This document shows positions 56,082 to 64,000 of a stretch of DNA of 64,000 nt, one piece after another. Source of the DNA: Arenicellales bacterium (lineage in GTDB: Bacteria > Pseudomonadota > Gammaproteobacteria > Arenicellales > UBA868); the NCBI GenBank assembly GCA_030754035.1, contig JASMBC010000001.1, positions 1 to 64,000 of the forward strand, given 5' to 3'. The translations under genes were made by a program, and so were the position numbers. The notes under the pieces are model-generated. The model saw nothing but the letters and a program-made list of their open reading frames with translations, searched no databases and was not told the DNA's origin. Within the stretch, counting starts at the first letter, position 1; each line of letters opens with the position of its first letter.

Positions 56082-56106
56082 TGCGGGTCTGGTTCGCCGT
56101 GGCTGT

Positions 56107-58152
56107 TTAGCGCACGCGCATGCCTGGCTCTACACCAGGATCCGGGGACAACAAGAAGATGCCACCCGCATCATCGGTCCCCGAAGCGGCAAGGATCATG
56201 CCCTCGGAAACCCCGAAGCGCATTTTGCGTGGGGCAAGATTGGCAACCGTAATGACATGCCGCCCAATAAGTCGGGCTGGGTCATAGACGGATTTGATGC
56301 CGGCGAAAACGGTGCGAGTCTCACCACCCAGGTCCAGGCTTAGCCGGAGTAGTCGGTCTGCACCGTCGACCGTGGCGGCATCGGTGATTGTGGCAACGCG
56401 CAGGTCGATTTTGCTGAAATCGTCGATTGATATTTCGCTCGCGAGCGGTTCATCGGCAAGATGCTGGCCGGTGATTGTATTAGCAGATGAGTCAGTTTGG
56501 CTGGCAGATTCTTCGAGCATGGCTTCCACGTCCTTTGGTTCGATACGGTCAAGCAGGCGCTTGAACTCATTAATAGGCTGATCGAGCAGCGGCTGTTGCA
56601 AAGTCTGCCAGGCACCGCTCGCGGCCAGCGGACAGCTAAGAAAAGCGGCGGATCGCGCTGCCAGTTCTGGAACCACCGGACTCAACCAAATCATCAGTAT
56701 TCGGAACAGGTTGAGACCTTGGGTGCAGATTTGTTGCAACTTTGCATCTTGACCCGATTCCTTTGCCACGATCCAGGGCTGTTGCTCGTTCAAATACTGA
56801 TTGGCCTGGTCGGCAAATGCCATGATCTGGCGCATGGCGCGGCCGAACTCGCGATTTTCAAGGGCCTGGGCAATTGCCGTACTGCCGGCGACGAAATGCT
56901 CAAAAAGGGCGGGATCTGGCAGAGTCGCTGCCAATTGTCCGTCGAATCGCTTATTGATAAATCCGGCGCAGCGGCTGGCGATATTGACGACTTTGCCGAC
57001 CAGGTCCGAGTTGACCCGTGCTGTGAAATCATCGAAATTGAGGTCGATATCTTCGACTCGGGCGTTCAGTTTGGCTGCAAAATAGTAGCGCAGATAATCC
57101 GGATCAAGGTGGTTCAGGTAGGTGCGCGCCTTGATATAGGTGCCCCGTGACTTGGACATTTTTTGACCGTTGACGGTAAGGAATCCGTGGACGAATACTG
57201 CTGTAGGTCTGCGAAAGCCGGCACCGTACAACATGGCTGGCCAGAACAGAGCATGAAAGTAGAGAATGTCCTTACCGACGAAATGGTAAAGTTCAGTGGT
57301 TGAATCGGAGTTCCAGTACTGATTGAAGTTAACACCCTCGCGGTCACAGAAGTTGCGAAAACTCGCTATGTAACCGATCGGCGCGTCCAGCCAGACATAA
57401 AAATACTTGTCCTCATAGCCGGGAATGCGGAAGCCGAAATAGGGCGAGTCACGGGAGATGTCCCAGTCCTGGAGGCCGGCTTCAAACCATTCTGCTAACT
57501 TGTTCTTGACCTCACTTTGCAGGCCACCGGAGCTGGTCCATTGTCGCAACATGTCATCAAAGTCACCCAGTTTGACAAAAAAATGTTCGGACTCCTTTTC
57601 AATTGGTGTGCTGCCGGAAATCACCGAGACCGGGTCAGCGAGATCGGTTGGTGTGTAGGTGGCACCACAGGCCTCGCAGTTGTCACCATGCTGATCGGCC
57701 GCACCACAGCGAGGACAACTGCCACGGATAAAGCGGTCCGGCAGGAACATCTGCTCGAGCGGGTCAAAGGCCTGGATGATAGTGCGTTTGGCGATATGCC
57801 CGCCCTCGTGTAACTGCTGAAAAATATACTCGGAAAAGTAACGGTTTTCCTCGGTATGGGTTGAGTGATAATTGTCGAAGCAAATGTGGAAGTCGGAAAA
57901 ATCCCGGCGATGTTCCCGGCCCACGCGTTCGATCAATTCCTCTGGGGGGATGTTCTCCTCGCGCGCCTTCAACATGATCGGCGTGCCATGGCTGTCATCC
58001 GCACATACGTAATAGGTTTCGTTGCCGCGTAGCCGTTGGAAGCGAGCCCAGATGTCGGTCTGTATGTACTCGACCAGGTGACCCAGATGGATCGGCCCAT
58101 TGGCGTAAGGAAGGGCACTGGTGACGAGAATTTTTCGTTTGCCAGTTGTCAT
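56107..58152 (-). CDS. metG: Methionyl-tRNA synthetase
   Basis: A 681-residue class I synthetase charging both Met tRNAs, including the initiator at 29297. The HIGH variant is [28 protein letters not shown] is the KMSKS loop. A zinc knuckle has [18 protein letters not shown]. The C-terminal 100 residues are the tRNA-binding/dimerisation domain ([14 protein letters not shown] and [20 protein letters not shown]). The length is normal for the dimeric bacterial type. It is divergent from apbC. Confidence 0.98.
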   Translation of the reverse strand: MTTGKRKILVTSALPYANGPIHLGHLVEYIQTDIWARFQRLRGNETYYVCADDSHGTPIMLKAREENIPPEELIERVGREHRRDFSDFHICFDNYHSTHTEENRYFSEYIFQQLHEGGHIAKRTIIQAFDPLEQMFLPDRFIRGSCPRCGAADQHGDNCEACGATYTPTDLADPVSVISGSTPIEKESEHFFVKLGDFDDMLRQWTSSGGLQSEVKNKLAEWFEAGLQDWDISRDSPYFGFRIPGYEDKYFYVWLDAPIGYIASFRNFCDREGVNFNQYWNSDSTTELYHFVGKDILYFHALFWPAMLYGAGFRRPTAVFVHGFLTVNGQKMSKSRGTYIKARTYLNHLDPDYLRYYFAAKLNARVEDIDLNFDDFTARVNSDLVGKVVNIASRCAGFINKRFDGQLAATLPDPALFEHFVAGSTAIAQALENREFGRAMRQIMAFADQANQYLNEQQPWIVAKESGQDAKLQQICTQGLNLFRILMIWLSPVVPELAARSAAFLSCPLAASGAWQTLQQPLLDQPINEFKRLLDRIEPKDVEAMLEESASQTDSSANTITGQHLADEPLASEISIDDFSKIDLRVATITDAATVDGADRLLRLSLDLGGETRTVFAGIKSVYDPARLIGRHVITVANLAPRKMRFGVSEGMILAASGTDDAGGIFLLSPDPGVEPGMRVR

Positions 58153-58367
58153 CCTGGTTTGGTCCTCAGATCACCGGCACAGTTGCTGTGGTTGAGCGGG
58201 CCCGCGGCAAGGACCATGGGGCCTGATGCGGTCGCTGCGAGAGCGGGCGCAGTATATCCCATGCAGGTCATTGTGACTGGGGTTGCTATGGTAGGATCAC
58301 TCGTTTTTCAGAAGACCAGCGCTTGCAAGCAGTTACAGGCTGGACACCCTCTATTAGGAAGATAAAC

Positions 58368-59459
58368 ATGACAGGTATTTCCAGGGAGAGTGTGTACGCT
58401 GCACTCGGGACCATCAACGACCCACACATGGTAACCGATCTCGTCAACGGCAAGGTGGTGAAGAAAGTGCATCTGCAAGGCAACAGCGTCCAGATTGAGC
58501 TCACGCTTGGGTATCCCGGGGGCAGTCGGCATGCTGCACTCAAGGAACAGGTAGGCGACGTGGTTGGTCAGTTGGACAGCGTCGAAAGAGTCGAAGTCAA
58601 AATCGAAACTGCGGTGGTTGCACACGAGGCGCAAAAAGGGGTAAGCGCAATTCCTGGAGTGCGCAACATCATTGCGGTGGCCTCCGGTAAGGGAGGTGTC
58701 GGCAAGTCGACGGTGGCAGTCAACTTGGCCCTGGCATTGTCGACGGAAGGTGCTACGGTGGGTATGCTCGATGCAGATATTTACGGGCCCAGTCAGCCGC
58801 GGATGCTGGGCATCAGCGGCCGTCCTCAGTCCGCCGACGGCAAGAGCCTTGAGCCCATGACCAGTTATCACCTACAGGCCATGTCCATTGGCTTTCTGAT
58901 CGACGAGGACACGCCGATGATTTGGCGCGGGCCGATGGTAACCCAAGCACTGGAACAATTACTGACCGATACCCGTTGGCAGAACCTCGATTACTTGATC
59001 GTAGATTTACCCCCAGGTACCGGCGATATCCAATTGACGCTGGCGCAGAAAGTACCCGTTTCCGGGGCCGTAATCGTCACCACACCTCAGGATATCGCCT
59101 TGCTCGATGCGCGCAAAGCCTTCAAGATGTTCGAAAAGGTCGAGATACCGGTGCTGGGAGTGCTGGAAAACATGAGCACGCACATCTGTAGTAACTGTGG
59201 CCACGAGGAGACGATATTCGGTGTCGGCGGCGGTGAGCGGATGGCTGCAGAATATGGGGTAGATTACCTGGGGGGGATACCATTAGATGCCCGTATACGT
59301 GAAGACACTGATGTTGGTCGGCCAACCGTAGTCGCCGACCCCGATGGCTCGATTGCGGTCAACTACCTTGCCATTGCCCGTAATGTGTCAGGGCGCCTGG
59401 CTTCACGCAAGCGGAGTTATAGTGATGTTTTTCCGTCTATCGTGGTGCAGAATAATTGA
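58368..59459 (+). CDS. apbC: Iron-sulfur cluster carrier protein ApbC/Mrp
   Basis: A 363-residue P-loop ATPase that carries [4Fe-4S] clusters to apoproteins. An N-terminal DUF59/MIP18 domain (1-95) is followed by the ParA-like domain with VASGKGGVGKSTVAVNLA, DADIYGPSQPRMLG and VDLPPGTGDIQLTL. The cluster CxxC is HICSNCG. The ATG at 58368 has AGGAAG upstream. The divergent metG/apbC pair is common. Plausible clients in the window are IspH, QueG, Nth and LeuC. Confidence 0.96.
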   Translation: MTGISRESVYAALGTINDPHMVTDLVNGKVVKKVHLQGNSVQIELTLGYPGGSRHAALKEQVGDVVGQLDSVERVEVKIETAVVAHEAQKGVSAIPGVRNIIAVASGKGGVGKSTVAVNLALALSTEGATVGMLDADIYGPSQPRMLGISGRPQSADGKSLEPMTSYHLQAMSIGFLIDEDTPMIWRGPMVTQALEQLLTDTRWQNLDYLIVDLPPGTGDIQLTLAQKVPVSGAVIVTTPQDIALLDARKAFKMFEKVEIPVLGVLENMSTHICSNCGHEETIFGVGGGERMAAEYGVDYLGGIPLDARIREDTDVGRPTVVADPDGSIAVNYLAIARNVSGRLASRKRSYSDVFPSIVVQNN

Positions 59460-59471
59460 CCGGAGGTATAC

Positions 59472-60035
59472 GTGTCGATCAAGTCAGACAACTGGATCAG
59501 GCGCATGGCGCTTACAGGAATGATTGAGCCCTTCGAACCGGAGCAGGTCTCGTCTGTGGATGGTAAGCGGGTCGTATCATATGGAACCTCTAGTTATGGT
59601 TATGATATCCGCTGTTCTAATGAGTTTAAAATATTCACCAATATCAATTCGGCCGTTGTCGATCCCAAGGTGTTCGACCAGAGCAGTTTCGTAGACTTCG
59701 AAGGTGACAGTTGCATCATTCCCCCGAATTCCTTCGCCCTTGCACGTACGGTGGAGTATTTTCGGATTCCCCGTAATATCCTGACGATCTGCTTGGGTAA
59801 ATCCACTTATGCGCGCTGTGGCATCATTGTTAACGTGACTCCGTTCGAGCCTGAATGGGAAGGTTACGTTACGCTGGAATTTTCCAACACCACGCCACTA
59901 CCTGCTCGAATCTACGCCAACGAAGGCATCGCTCAGGTTATTTTCTTTGAGGCAAGCGAACCCTGTGAAATATCTTACCGGGATCGTCAGGGCAAGTACC
60001 AGGGGCAAAAAGGAGTGACCTTGCCCCGTGCCTGA
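59472..60035 (+). CDS. dcd: dCTP deaminase
   Basis: A 187-residue trimeric enzyme that converts dCTP to dUTP for thymidylate synthesis. It has [38 protein letters not shown], and the catalytic Glu in [12 protein letters not shown]. The GTG at 59472 has GGAGG five bases upstream and lies 12 bases after apbC, so the two are likely co-transcribed. Confidence 0.97.
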   Translation: MSIKSDNWIRRMALTGMIEPFEPEQVSSVDGKRVVSYGTSSYGYDIRCSNEFKIFTNINSAVVDPKVFDQSSFVDFEGDSCIIPPNSFALARTVEYFRIPRNILTICLGKSTYARCGIIVNVTPFEPEWEGYVTLEFSNTTPLPARIYANEGIAQVIFFEASEPCEISYRDRQGKYQGQKGVTLPRA

Positions 60036-60064
60036 TCAGCGGTTGCACAATAGACGCAGATAAT

Positions 60065-61171
60065 ATGGCAGGAAATACTATCGGCCAGCTTTTTCGGGTA
60101 ACGACTTTCGGTGAGAGTCATGGGCCGGCACTCGGCTGTGTTATCGATGGTTGCCCGCCGGGGCTTGCGTTCAGCGCTGCCGACATCCAGCAGGATCTGG
60201 ATAGGCGGCGACCCGGGCAGTCCCGTTATACCAGCCAGCGCCAGGAGTCAGATACGGTCGAGATTCTCGCGGGCTTGTTCGATGGCATGACTACCGGTGC
60301 ACCGATTGCACTACTGATCCGCAACCAGGATCAACGCCCACGGGATTACCAAAGCATCCGTGAGCAGTTCCGCCCCGGTCACGCGGACTATACCTATCTG
60401 AAGAAGTACGGTATCCGGGACCACCGCGGTGGTGGCCGCTCCTCGGCCCGTGAAACAGTAGCCCGGGTCGCGGCGGGCGCGGTCGCCCGTAAGTATCTGC
60501 GGCAGGTTGGCTCGATACTGATATCCGGTTATCTGGCGCAGATTGGGCCGATCAGGGCTGGTGTATTCGACTGGGCCGAGGTCGAGCAGAACCCGTTTTT
60601 CTTTCCAGATCCCGGGCGGGTAAGTGAGATCGAGACCTTAATCGATGAATTGCGCAAGGCCGGCGACTCAATCGGCGCGCGGGTCAATGTGGTTGCGCGC
60701 AATGTGCCACCGGGGCTTGGTGAGCCAGTCTTCGACCGGTTGGATGCAGAGCTTGCCCGTGCCATGATGTCGATAAACGCTGTCAAGGCAGTGGAAATTG
60801 GCGCTGGTTTTGAAAGCGTAAACCAGCGCGGCTCGGAGCATCGTGACGAGATGGCCCCCGAGGGGTTCCTCAGCAACAACGCAGGCGGTATTCTCGGCGG
60901 CATCTCTAGTGGGCAGGACATCATCGTATCGATGGCACTAAAGCCTACCTCCAGCATCCAGTTAATGGGTCGGACTGTTAACTTGGCCGGCGAGAGTCAA
61001 GAAATCAAGACCGGCGGGCGGCACGATCCATGTGTCGGTATTCGCGCAGTGCCTATCGCCGAGGCCATGTTTGCCCTAGTACTGGCTGATCACTTGCTAC
61101 GGCAGCGCAGCCTCGGTGTAGGCGATACTCCTGGCCCAATGGTACCCGGCGCAGTCAGACACAACGATTGA
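60065..61171 (+). CDS. aroC: Chorismate synthase
   Basis: A 368-residue FMN-dependent enzyme making chorismate from EPSP. It has [21 protein letters not shown] at the N-terminus (signature 1, residues 11-31), [37 protein letters not shown] around 105-141, and the C-terminal [19 protein letters not shown]. It is bifunctional only if it brings its own flavin reductase, which is not seen here. Convergent with the small gene at 61178. Confidence 0.97.
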   Translation: MAGNTIGQLFRVTTFGESHGPALGCVIDGCPPGLAFSAADIQQDLDRRRPGQSRYTSQRQESDTVEILAGLFDGMTTGAPIALLIRNQDQRPRDYQSIREQFRPGHADYTYLKKYGIRDHRGGGRSSARETVARVAAGAVARKYLRQVGSILISGYLAQIGPIRAGVFDWAEVEQNPFFFPDPGRVSEIETLIDELRKAGDSIGARVNVVARNVPPGLGEPVFDRLDAELARAMMSINAVKAVEIGAGFESVNQRGSEHRDEMAPEGFLSNNAGGILGGISSGQDIIVSMALKPTSSIQLMGRTVNLAGESQEIKTGGRHDPCVGIRAVPIAEAMFALVLADHLLRQRSLGVGDTPGPMVPGAVRHND

Positions 61172-61177
61172 GCTTGG

Positions 61178-61570
61178 TTAAACTCGCCTGCGGTTGCTGG
61201 CTTTGGGACGGGAGGGTAAGGATGCCGCTGCAGTTATGAGAGGTTCGGCTGGGGATTCCAGTGCGGCAATAGCCACCTGGCCGAGCTGCTCAAGAAATTC
61301 GGCGGCACCCAGATCTAACATGCTGCTGTCGTGCATCTGCTGCTTTACTCGGCCAAGCGCATCCAGGGTCGGATAGAGAGTTACCGGGTCGGCCAGGGCT
61401 GCACAGCCATTCTCTTGAAATATCGCACGGGCCGCGCTGCGCGCAAGTTCTAGATAAACGGCGTGAGTTGACACCAGACGCTCGGCCGACCGCGCACGTG
61501 GGTCAAGAGGCAGTAGCGCTTTTCCTAGCTGGACTTCGAACTCGCAGAAAAGATCACTGAACGTGGCCAT
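61178..61570 (-). CDS. Hypothetical protein, 130 residues
   Basis: Not recognised. It is mostly helical by appearance, with no signal peptide or membrane segment, and a Ser/Lys/Arg-rich tail. Features are FCEFEVQLGKALLPLD, VYLELARSAARAIFQENG and LDLGAAEFLEQLGQVA. AGGA seven bases before the ATG supports translation. It is convergent with aroC (six bases apart) and divergent from leuC. Confidence 0.6.
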   Translation of the reverse strand: MATFSDLFCEFEVQLGKALLPLDPRARSAERLVSTHAVYLELARSAARAIFQENGCAALADPVTLYPTLDALGRVKQQMHDSSMLDLGAAEFLEQLGQVAIAALESPAEPLITAAASLPSRPKASNRRRV

Positions 61571-61648
61571 CTCGTTTTCCTGAAACTGAACTTTTTATAC
61601 GACACCGTCCAAAAAGCATAACACCATTGCCAGGTGGCGATTGAGCCT

Positions 61649-61657
61649 GGGGGGGGG
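61649..61657 (+). repeat. Homopolymer tract of nine G
   Basis: G9 between the hypothetical gene and leuC, about 60 bases before the probable leuC -10 (TAAAAT at 61717). Such tracts can vary in length by slippage; it may also be a sequencing or assembly weak point. Confidence 0.7.
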
Positions 61658-61747
61658 TAGATTTTTCGGTATGCTTGCCAGCATAGAAGTACCACTGGGC
61701 CAGACAGGGCCTGTGTTAAAATTTCGCGCCGTTTTCAGGTGTCAACG

Positions 61748-63151
61748 ATGACAGATAAAACTCTATACGACAAGTTGTGGCAAACTCATCTCGTTCGCGA
61801 GGAGAGTGACGGGACCGCGCTCATTTATATCGATCGGCAGCTGTTGCATGAGGTGACATCGCCACAGGCGTTTGCTGGTTTGCGGGATGCAGGTCGAAAG
61901 CCTCGGCGGCCCGGGGCCAACCTGGCCGTAGCAGACCACAACGTGCCCACCACTGACAGGTCAGGCGAAATTGCCGATCCAGTAGCACGGCTGCAGGTTG
62001 ACACCCTGACTGAGAACTGCCGCGAGTTTGGCATCACCGAGTACGGCATGTCTGACTCTCGCCAGGGAATTGTCCACGTGGTCGGGCCGGAGCAAGGCGC
62101 GACACTACCTGGCATGACGGTGGTCTGTGGGGATTCCCATACCGCAACTCATGGCGCATTGGGGGCGCTTGCCTATGGTATCGGCACCTCCGAGGTAGAG
62201 CATGTGTTAGTTACCCAGTGCCTGGTGGCAAAGAAGATGCGCAACATGCGCATCACCATTGACGGCGTACCGGGGTCTGGCGTTAGCGCCAAAGATTTAA
62301 TTTTAGCGGTGGTCGGCATGCTCGGCACCTCTGGTGGCACTGGCTATGCGATTGAGTTTGCAGGGTCCGGTACGCGGGCGCTGTCGGTGGAAGGTCGCAT
62401 GACCCTGTGTAATATGGCGATCGAAGCCGGTGCCCGAGTTGGTTTGGTTGCGGTAGATGACATAACACTGAGTTATCTCGAAGGCCGGACTTATGCACCC
62501 AAAGGGGCAGAATGGGAGCAAGCGGTTGACGGCTGGCGACAACTGGTCTCAGACCCGGCCGCCAGGTTCGATGCGGAATTCCATTTGGATGCGTCTGGCT
62601 TGCGGCCACAGGTCACCTGGGGCACTTCCCCGGAAATGGTGGTTAGTGTTGATGGTGTGGTGCCCGATCCCACTACACTGGATGATCCGATTCGCCAACA
62701 AGACTGGATTCGGGCACTGGAGTACATGGGTCTTGTGGCTGGTACTCCGATAGTCGAAATCGTGTTGGACAAAGTATTCATCGGTGCTTGCACTAATGGC
62801 CGCATTGAAGATCTACGGGCTGCCGCAGAGGTTGTGCGCGGGCGCTCGGTAGCCGCGGGGATTAGCCAGGCGCTGGTAGTCCCGGGTTCTGGATTGGTTA
62901 AGGCCCAGGCCGAAGCCGAGGGGCTGGATGTGATTTTCCGTAAAGCGGGCTTCGAGTGGCGTGAGCCAGGCTGTTCTATGTGTTTGGCTATGAATGCGGA
63001 TCGGCTGCAACCACAAGAGCGCTGTGCCGCTACCTCAAATCGCAACTTCGAAGGCCGCCAGGGGTATGGCGGCCGGACCCATCTGGTTTCGCCGGCGATG
63101 GCAGCCGCTGCTGCTATTCAGGGTCATTTTGCCGACCCGCAGGCACTTTAG
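61748..63151 (+). CDS. leuC: 3-isopropylmalate dehydratase large subunit
   Basis: A 467-residue aconitase-family [4Fe-4S] isomerase of leucine synthesis. Cluster cysteines lie in [13 protein letters not shown] and [39 protein letters not shown] is the family block (residues 125-153), and DHNVPT the N-terminal one. The ATG at 61748 is preferred over GTG 61739 because AGGTG then sits seven bases upstream. leuD follows 10 bases later. Confidence 0.97.
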   Translation: MTDKTLYDKLWQTHLVREESDGTALIYIDRQLLHEVTSPQAFAGLRDAGRKPRRPGANLAVADHNVPTTDRSGEIADPVARLQVDTLTENCREFGITEYGMSDSRQGIVHVVGPEQGATLPGMTVVCGDSHTATHGALGALAYGIGTSEVEHVLVTQCLVAKKMRNMRITIDGVPGSGVSAKDLILAVVGMLGTSGGTGYAIEFAGSGTRALSVEGRMTLCNMAIEAGARVGLVAVDDITLSYLEGRTYAPKGAEWEQAVDGWRQLVSDPAARFDAEFHLDASGLRPQVTWGTSPEMVVSVDGVVPDPTTLDDPIRQQDWIRALEYMGLVAGTPIVEIVLDKVFIGACTNGRIEDLRAAAEVVRGRSVAAGISQALVVPGSGLVKAQAEAEGLDVIFRKAGFEWREPGCSMCLAMNADRLQPQERCAATSNRNFEGRQGYGGRTHLVSPAMAAAAAIQGHFADPQAL

Positions 63152-63161
63152 GAGAGAGATC

Positions 63162-63809
63162 ATGGAACCATTCGGCAAGTATTGTAGTGGTGTGATTCCG
63201 CTGGACCGCACGAACGTAGACACCGATGCAATTATTCCAAAGCAGTTTCTGAAATCGGTTGAGCGTTCTGGTTTTGGCGACAATTTGTTTGATGCTTGGC
63301 GCTACCTTGATCAGGGCGAGCCAGGCCAGGATTGCAGTGCCCGCCCGGTGGCACCGGGTTTTGTTCTTAATCAGAAACGCTACCGAGACGCTCGGATACT
63401 GCTGGCCCGGGATAACTTCGGCTGTGGCTCCTCCCGGGAGCATGCTGTCTGGGCCTTGCGAGACTATGGCATACGTACAGTGATTGCGCCGAGTTTTGCC
63501 GATATTTTCTTCAACAATTGTTTCAAGAACGGTCTGTTGCCGGTATCACTGCCGGTCGCGGATATCGATCGATTGTTCGATTTAGCCCAGGGTGATGACG
63601 GGCTCAACCTGGAAGTGGATCTCGAGCGCCAAACGCTTACTACCGGCGAGGGGCGGGTCTACCGGTTCGAACTGGATGAATTCAAGCAGCACTGCTTGAT
63701 AGAAGGGTTGGATGATATTGCCCTGACCTTGCGCTACGAGAGTGATATCTTAGCCTACGAAGAGTCACGTCGCGCCCAGATGCCCTGGTTGTTTGAAGAT
63801 ATCACCTGA
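63162..63809 (+). CDS. leuD: 3-isopropylmalate dehydratase small subunit
   Basis: A 215-residue swivel-domain subunit completing LeuC. It has [37 protein letters not shown] and [20 protein letters not shown], all standard. AGGAGAGAG six bases before the ATG is a strong ribosome binding site. leuB, commonly next, is absent; asd follows after 56 bases. Confidence 0.97.
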   Translation: MEPFGKYCSGVIPLDRTNVDTDAIIPKQFLKSVERSGFGDNLFDAWRYLDQGEPGQDCSARPVAPGFVLNQKRYRDARILLARDNFGCGSSREHAVWALRDYGIRTVIAPSFADIFFNNCFKNGLLPVSLPVADIDRLFDLAQGDDGLNLEVDLERQTLTTGEGRVYRFELDEFKQHCLIEGLDDIALTLRYESDILAYEESRRAQMPWLFEDIT

Positions 63810-63865
63810 TTCTTGTTGATTCCTGACTGGTCTAGCGCCAGCCCCCCACATTTCAAGTACGGAAA

Positions 63866-64000
63866 ATGATCCAACAAAACCCCAATGTCGTAGTCGTTGG
63901 CGCTACCGGCGCGGTAGGGGAGATGATGATTCGAATACTGGAGGAGCGTAACTTTCCGGTTGCTCAGCTATACCCGCTGGCTAGTGAGCGCTCGGCCGGG
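63866..64000 (+). CDS. asd: Aspartate-semialdehyde dehydrogenase, 5' part (cut by window end)
   Basis: The first 45 residues of a protein with NADP-binding VVVVGATGAVGEMMI and LEERNFPVAQLYPLASERSAG, typical of the Asd N-terminus in the lysine/threonine/methionine pathway. It runs off the window, so catalytic Cys and His cannot be checked. GGAAA lies close to the ATG. The leuCD-asd neighbourhood supports the call. Confidence 0.9.
   Translation, partial: MIQQNPNVVVVGATGAVGEMMIRILEERNFPVAQLYPLASERSAG

Overview
The window is a bacterial chromosome segment whose gene orders match the Gammaproteobacteria. The matching blocks are rplU-rpmA-obgE-proB / rpsT / murJ-ribF-lspA-fkpB-ispH, the initiator-tRNA block metY-rimP-nusA-infB-rbfA-truB-rpsO-pnp, and queG-nnr-tsaE-amiB-miaA-hfq-hflX-hflK-hflC-DUF2065-purA-rnr-rlmB. 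By eye the base composition is moderately GC-rich. The strain is not identifiable, but lipid A synthesis (LpxL), ubiquinone synthesis (UbiG, IspB) and a methylated-glycine catabolic cluster suggest an aerobic Gram-negative, perhaps marine.

Layout. 1-1618: the integrase end of a mobile element (hexamer repeat, excisionase-like gene, tyrosine recombinase) next to the 3' end of tRNA-Pro(CGG). 1653-11175: ispB and the ribosomal, peptidoglycan, riboflavin, lipoprotein and isoprenoid genes, ending at tRNA-Thr(CGT). 11271-17617: UDP-xylose synthase, a small membrane protein, a beta-hydroxyacid dehydrogenase, an LpxL-type acyltransferase, an SLC13-type transporter with RCK_C domains and an Ada-like protein. 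17726-27406: the most distinctive accessory region. It holds a sarcosine dehydrogenase-like protein, an alanyl-tRNA editing protein, a non-pyrrolysine MttB-family methyltransferase, a dimethylglycine dehydrogenase-like protein and both ETF subunits.

27575-28982 is gph-ubiG. 29253-37924 is the metY-nusA-infB-pnp transcription/translation block. 38053-53621 carries a rhodanese, orn, and the queG-to-rlmB block. 53642-58152 (minus strand) has nth, a lone RsxB-type ferredoxin, a class V PLP enzyme and metG. 58368-64000 has apbC, dcd, aroC, leuC, leuD and the start of asd.

How the accessory genes could work together: the MttB-like protein could remove a methyl group from a quaternary amine such as glycine betaine. 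The two FAD/GcvT proteins would then oxidise dimethylglycine to sarcosine and sarcosine to glycine, passing methyl carbon to tetrahydrofolate and electrons to ETF. The sarcosine dehydrogenase-like gene and etfBA are 5 to 8 kb apart but share an upstream element. It consists of TGGCCCA-type heptamers 23 bp apart and, about 30 bp further on, a nearly identical extended -10 core. This suggests co-regulation and is the main novel observation.

Three genes usually found in these blocks are absent from their expected slots: ileS (ribF/lspA), mutL (amiB/miaA) and leuB (leuD/asd). Four tRNA genes were found (Pro, Thr, initiator Met, Leu). No rRNA, CRISPR array or complete insertion sequence was seen.
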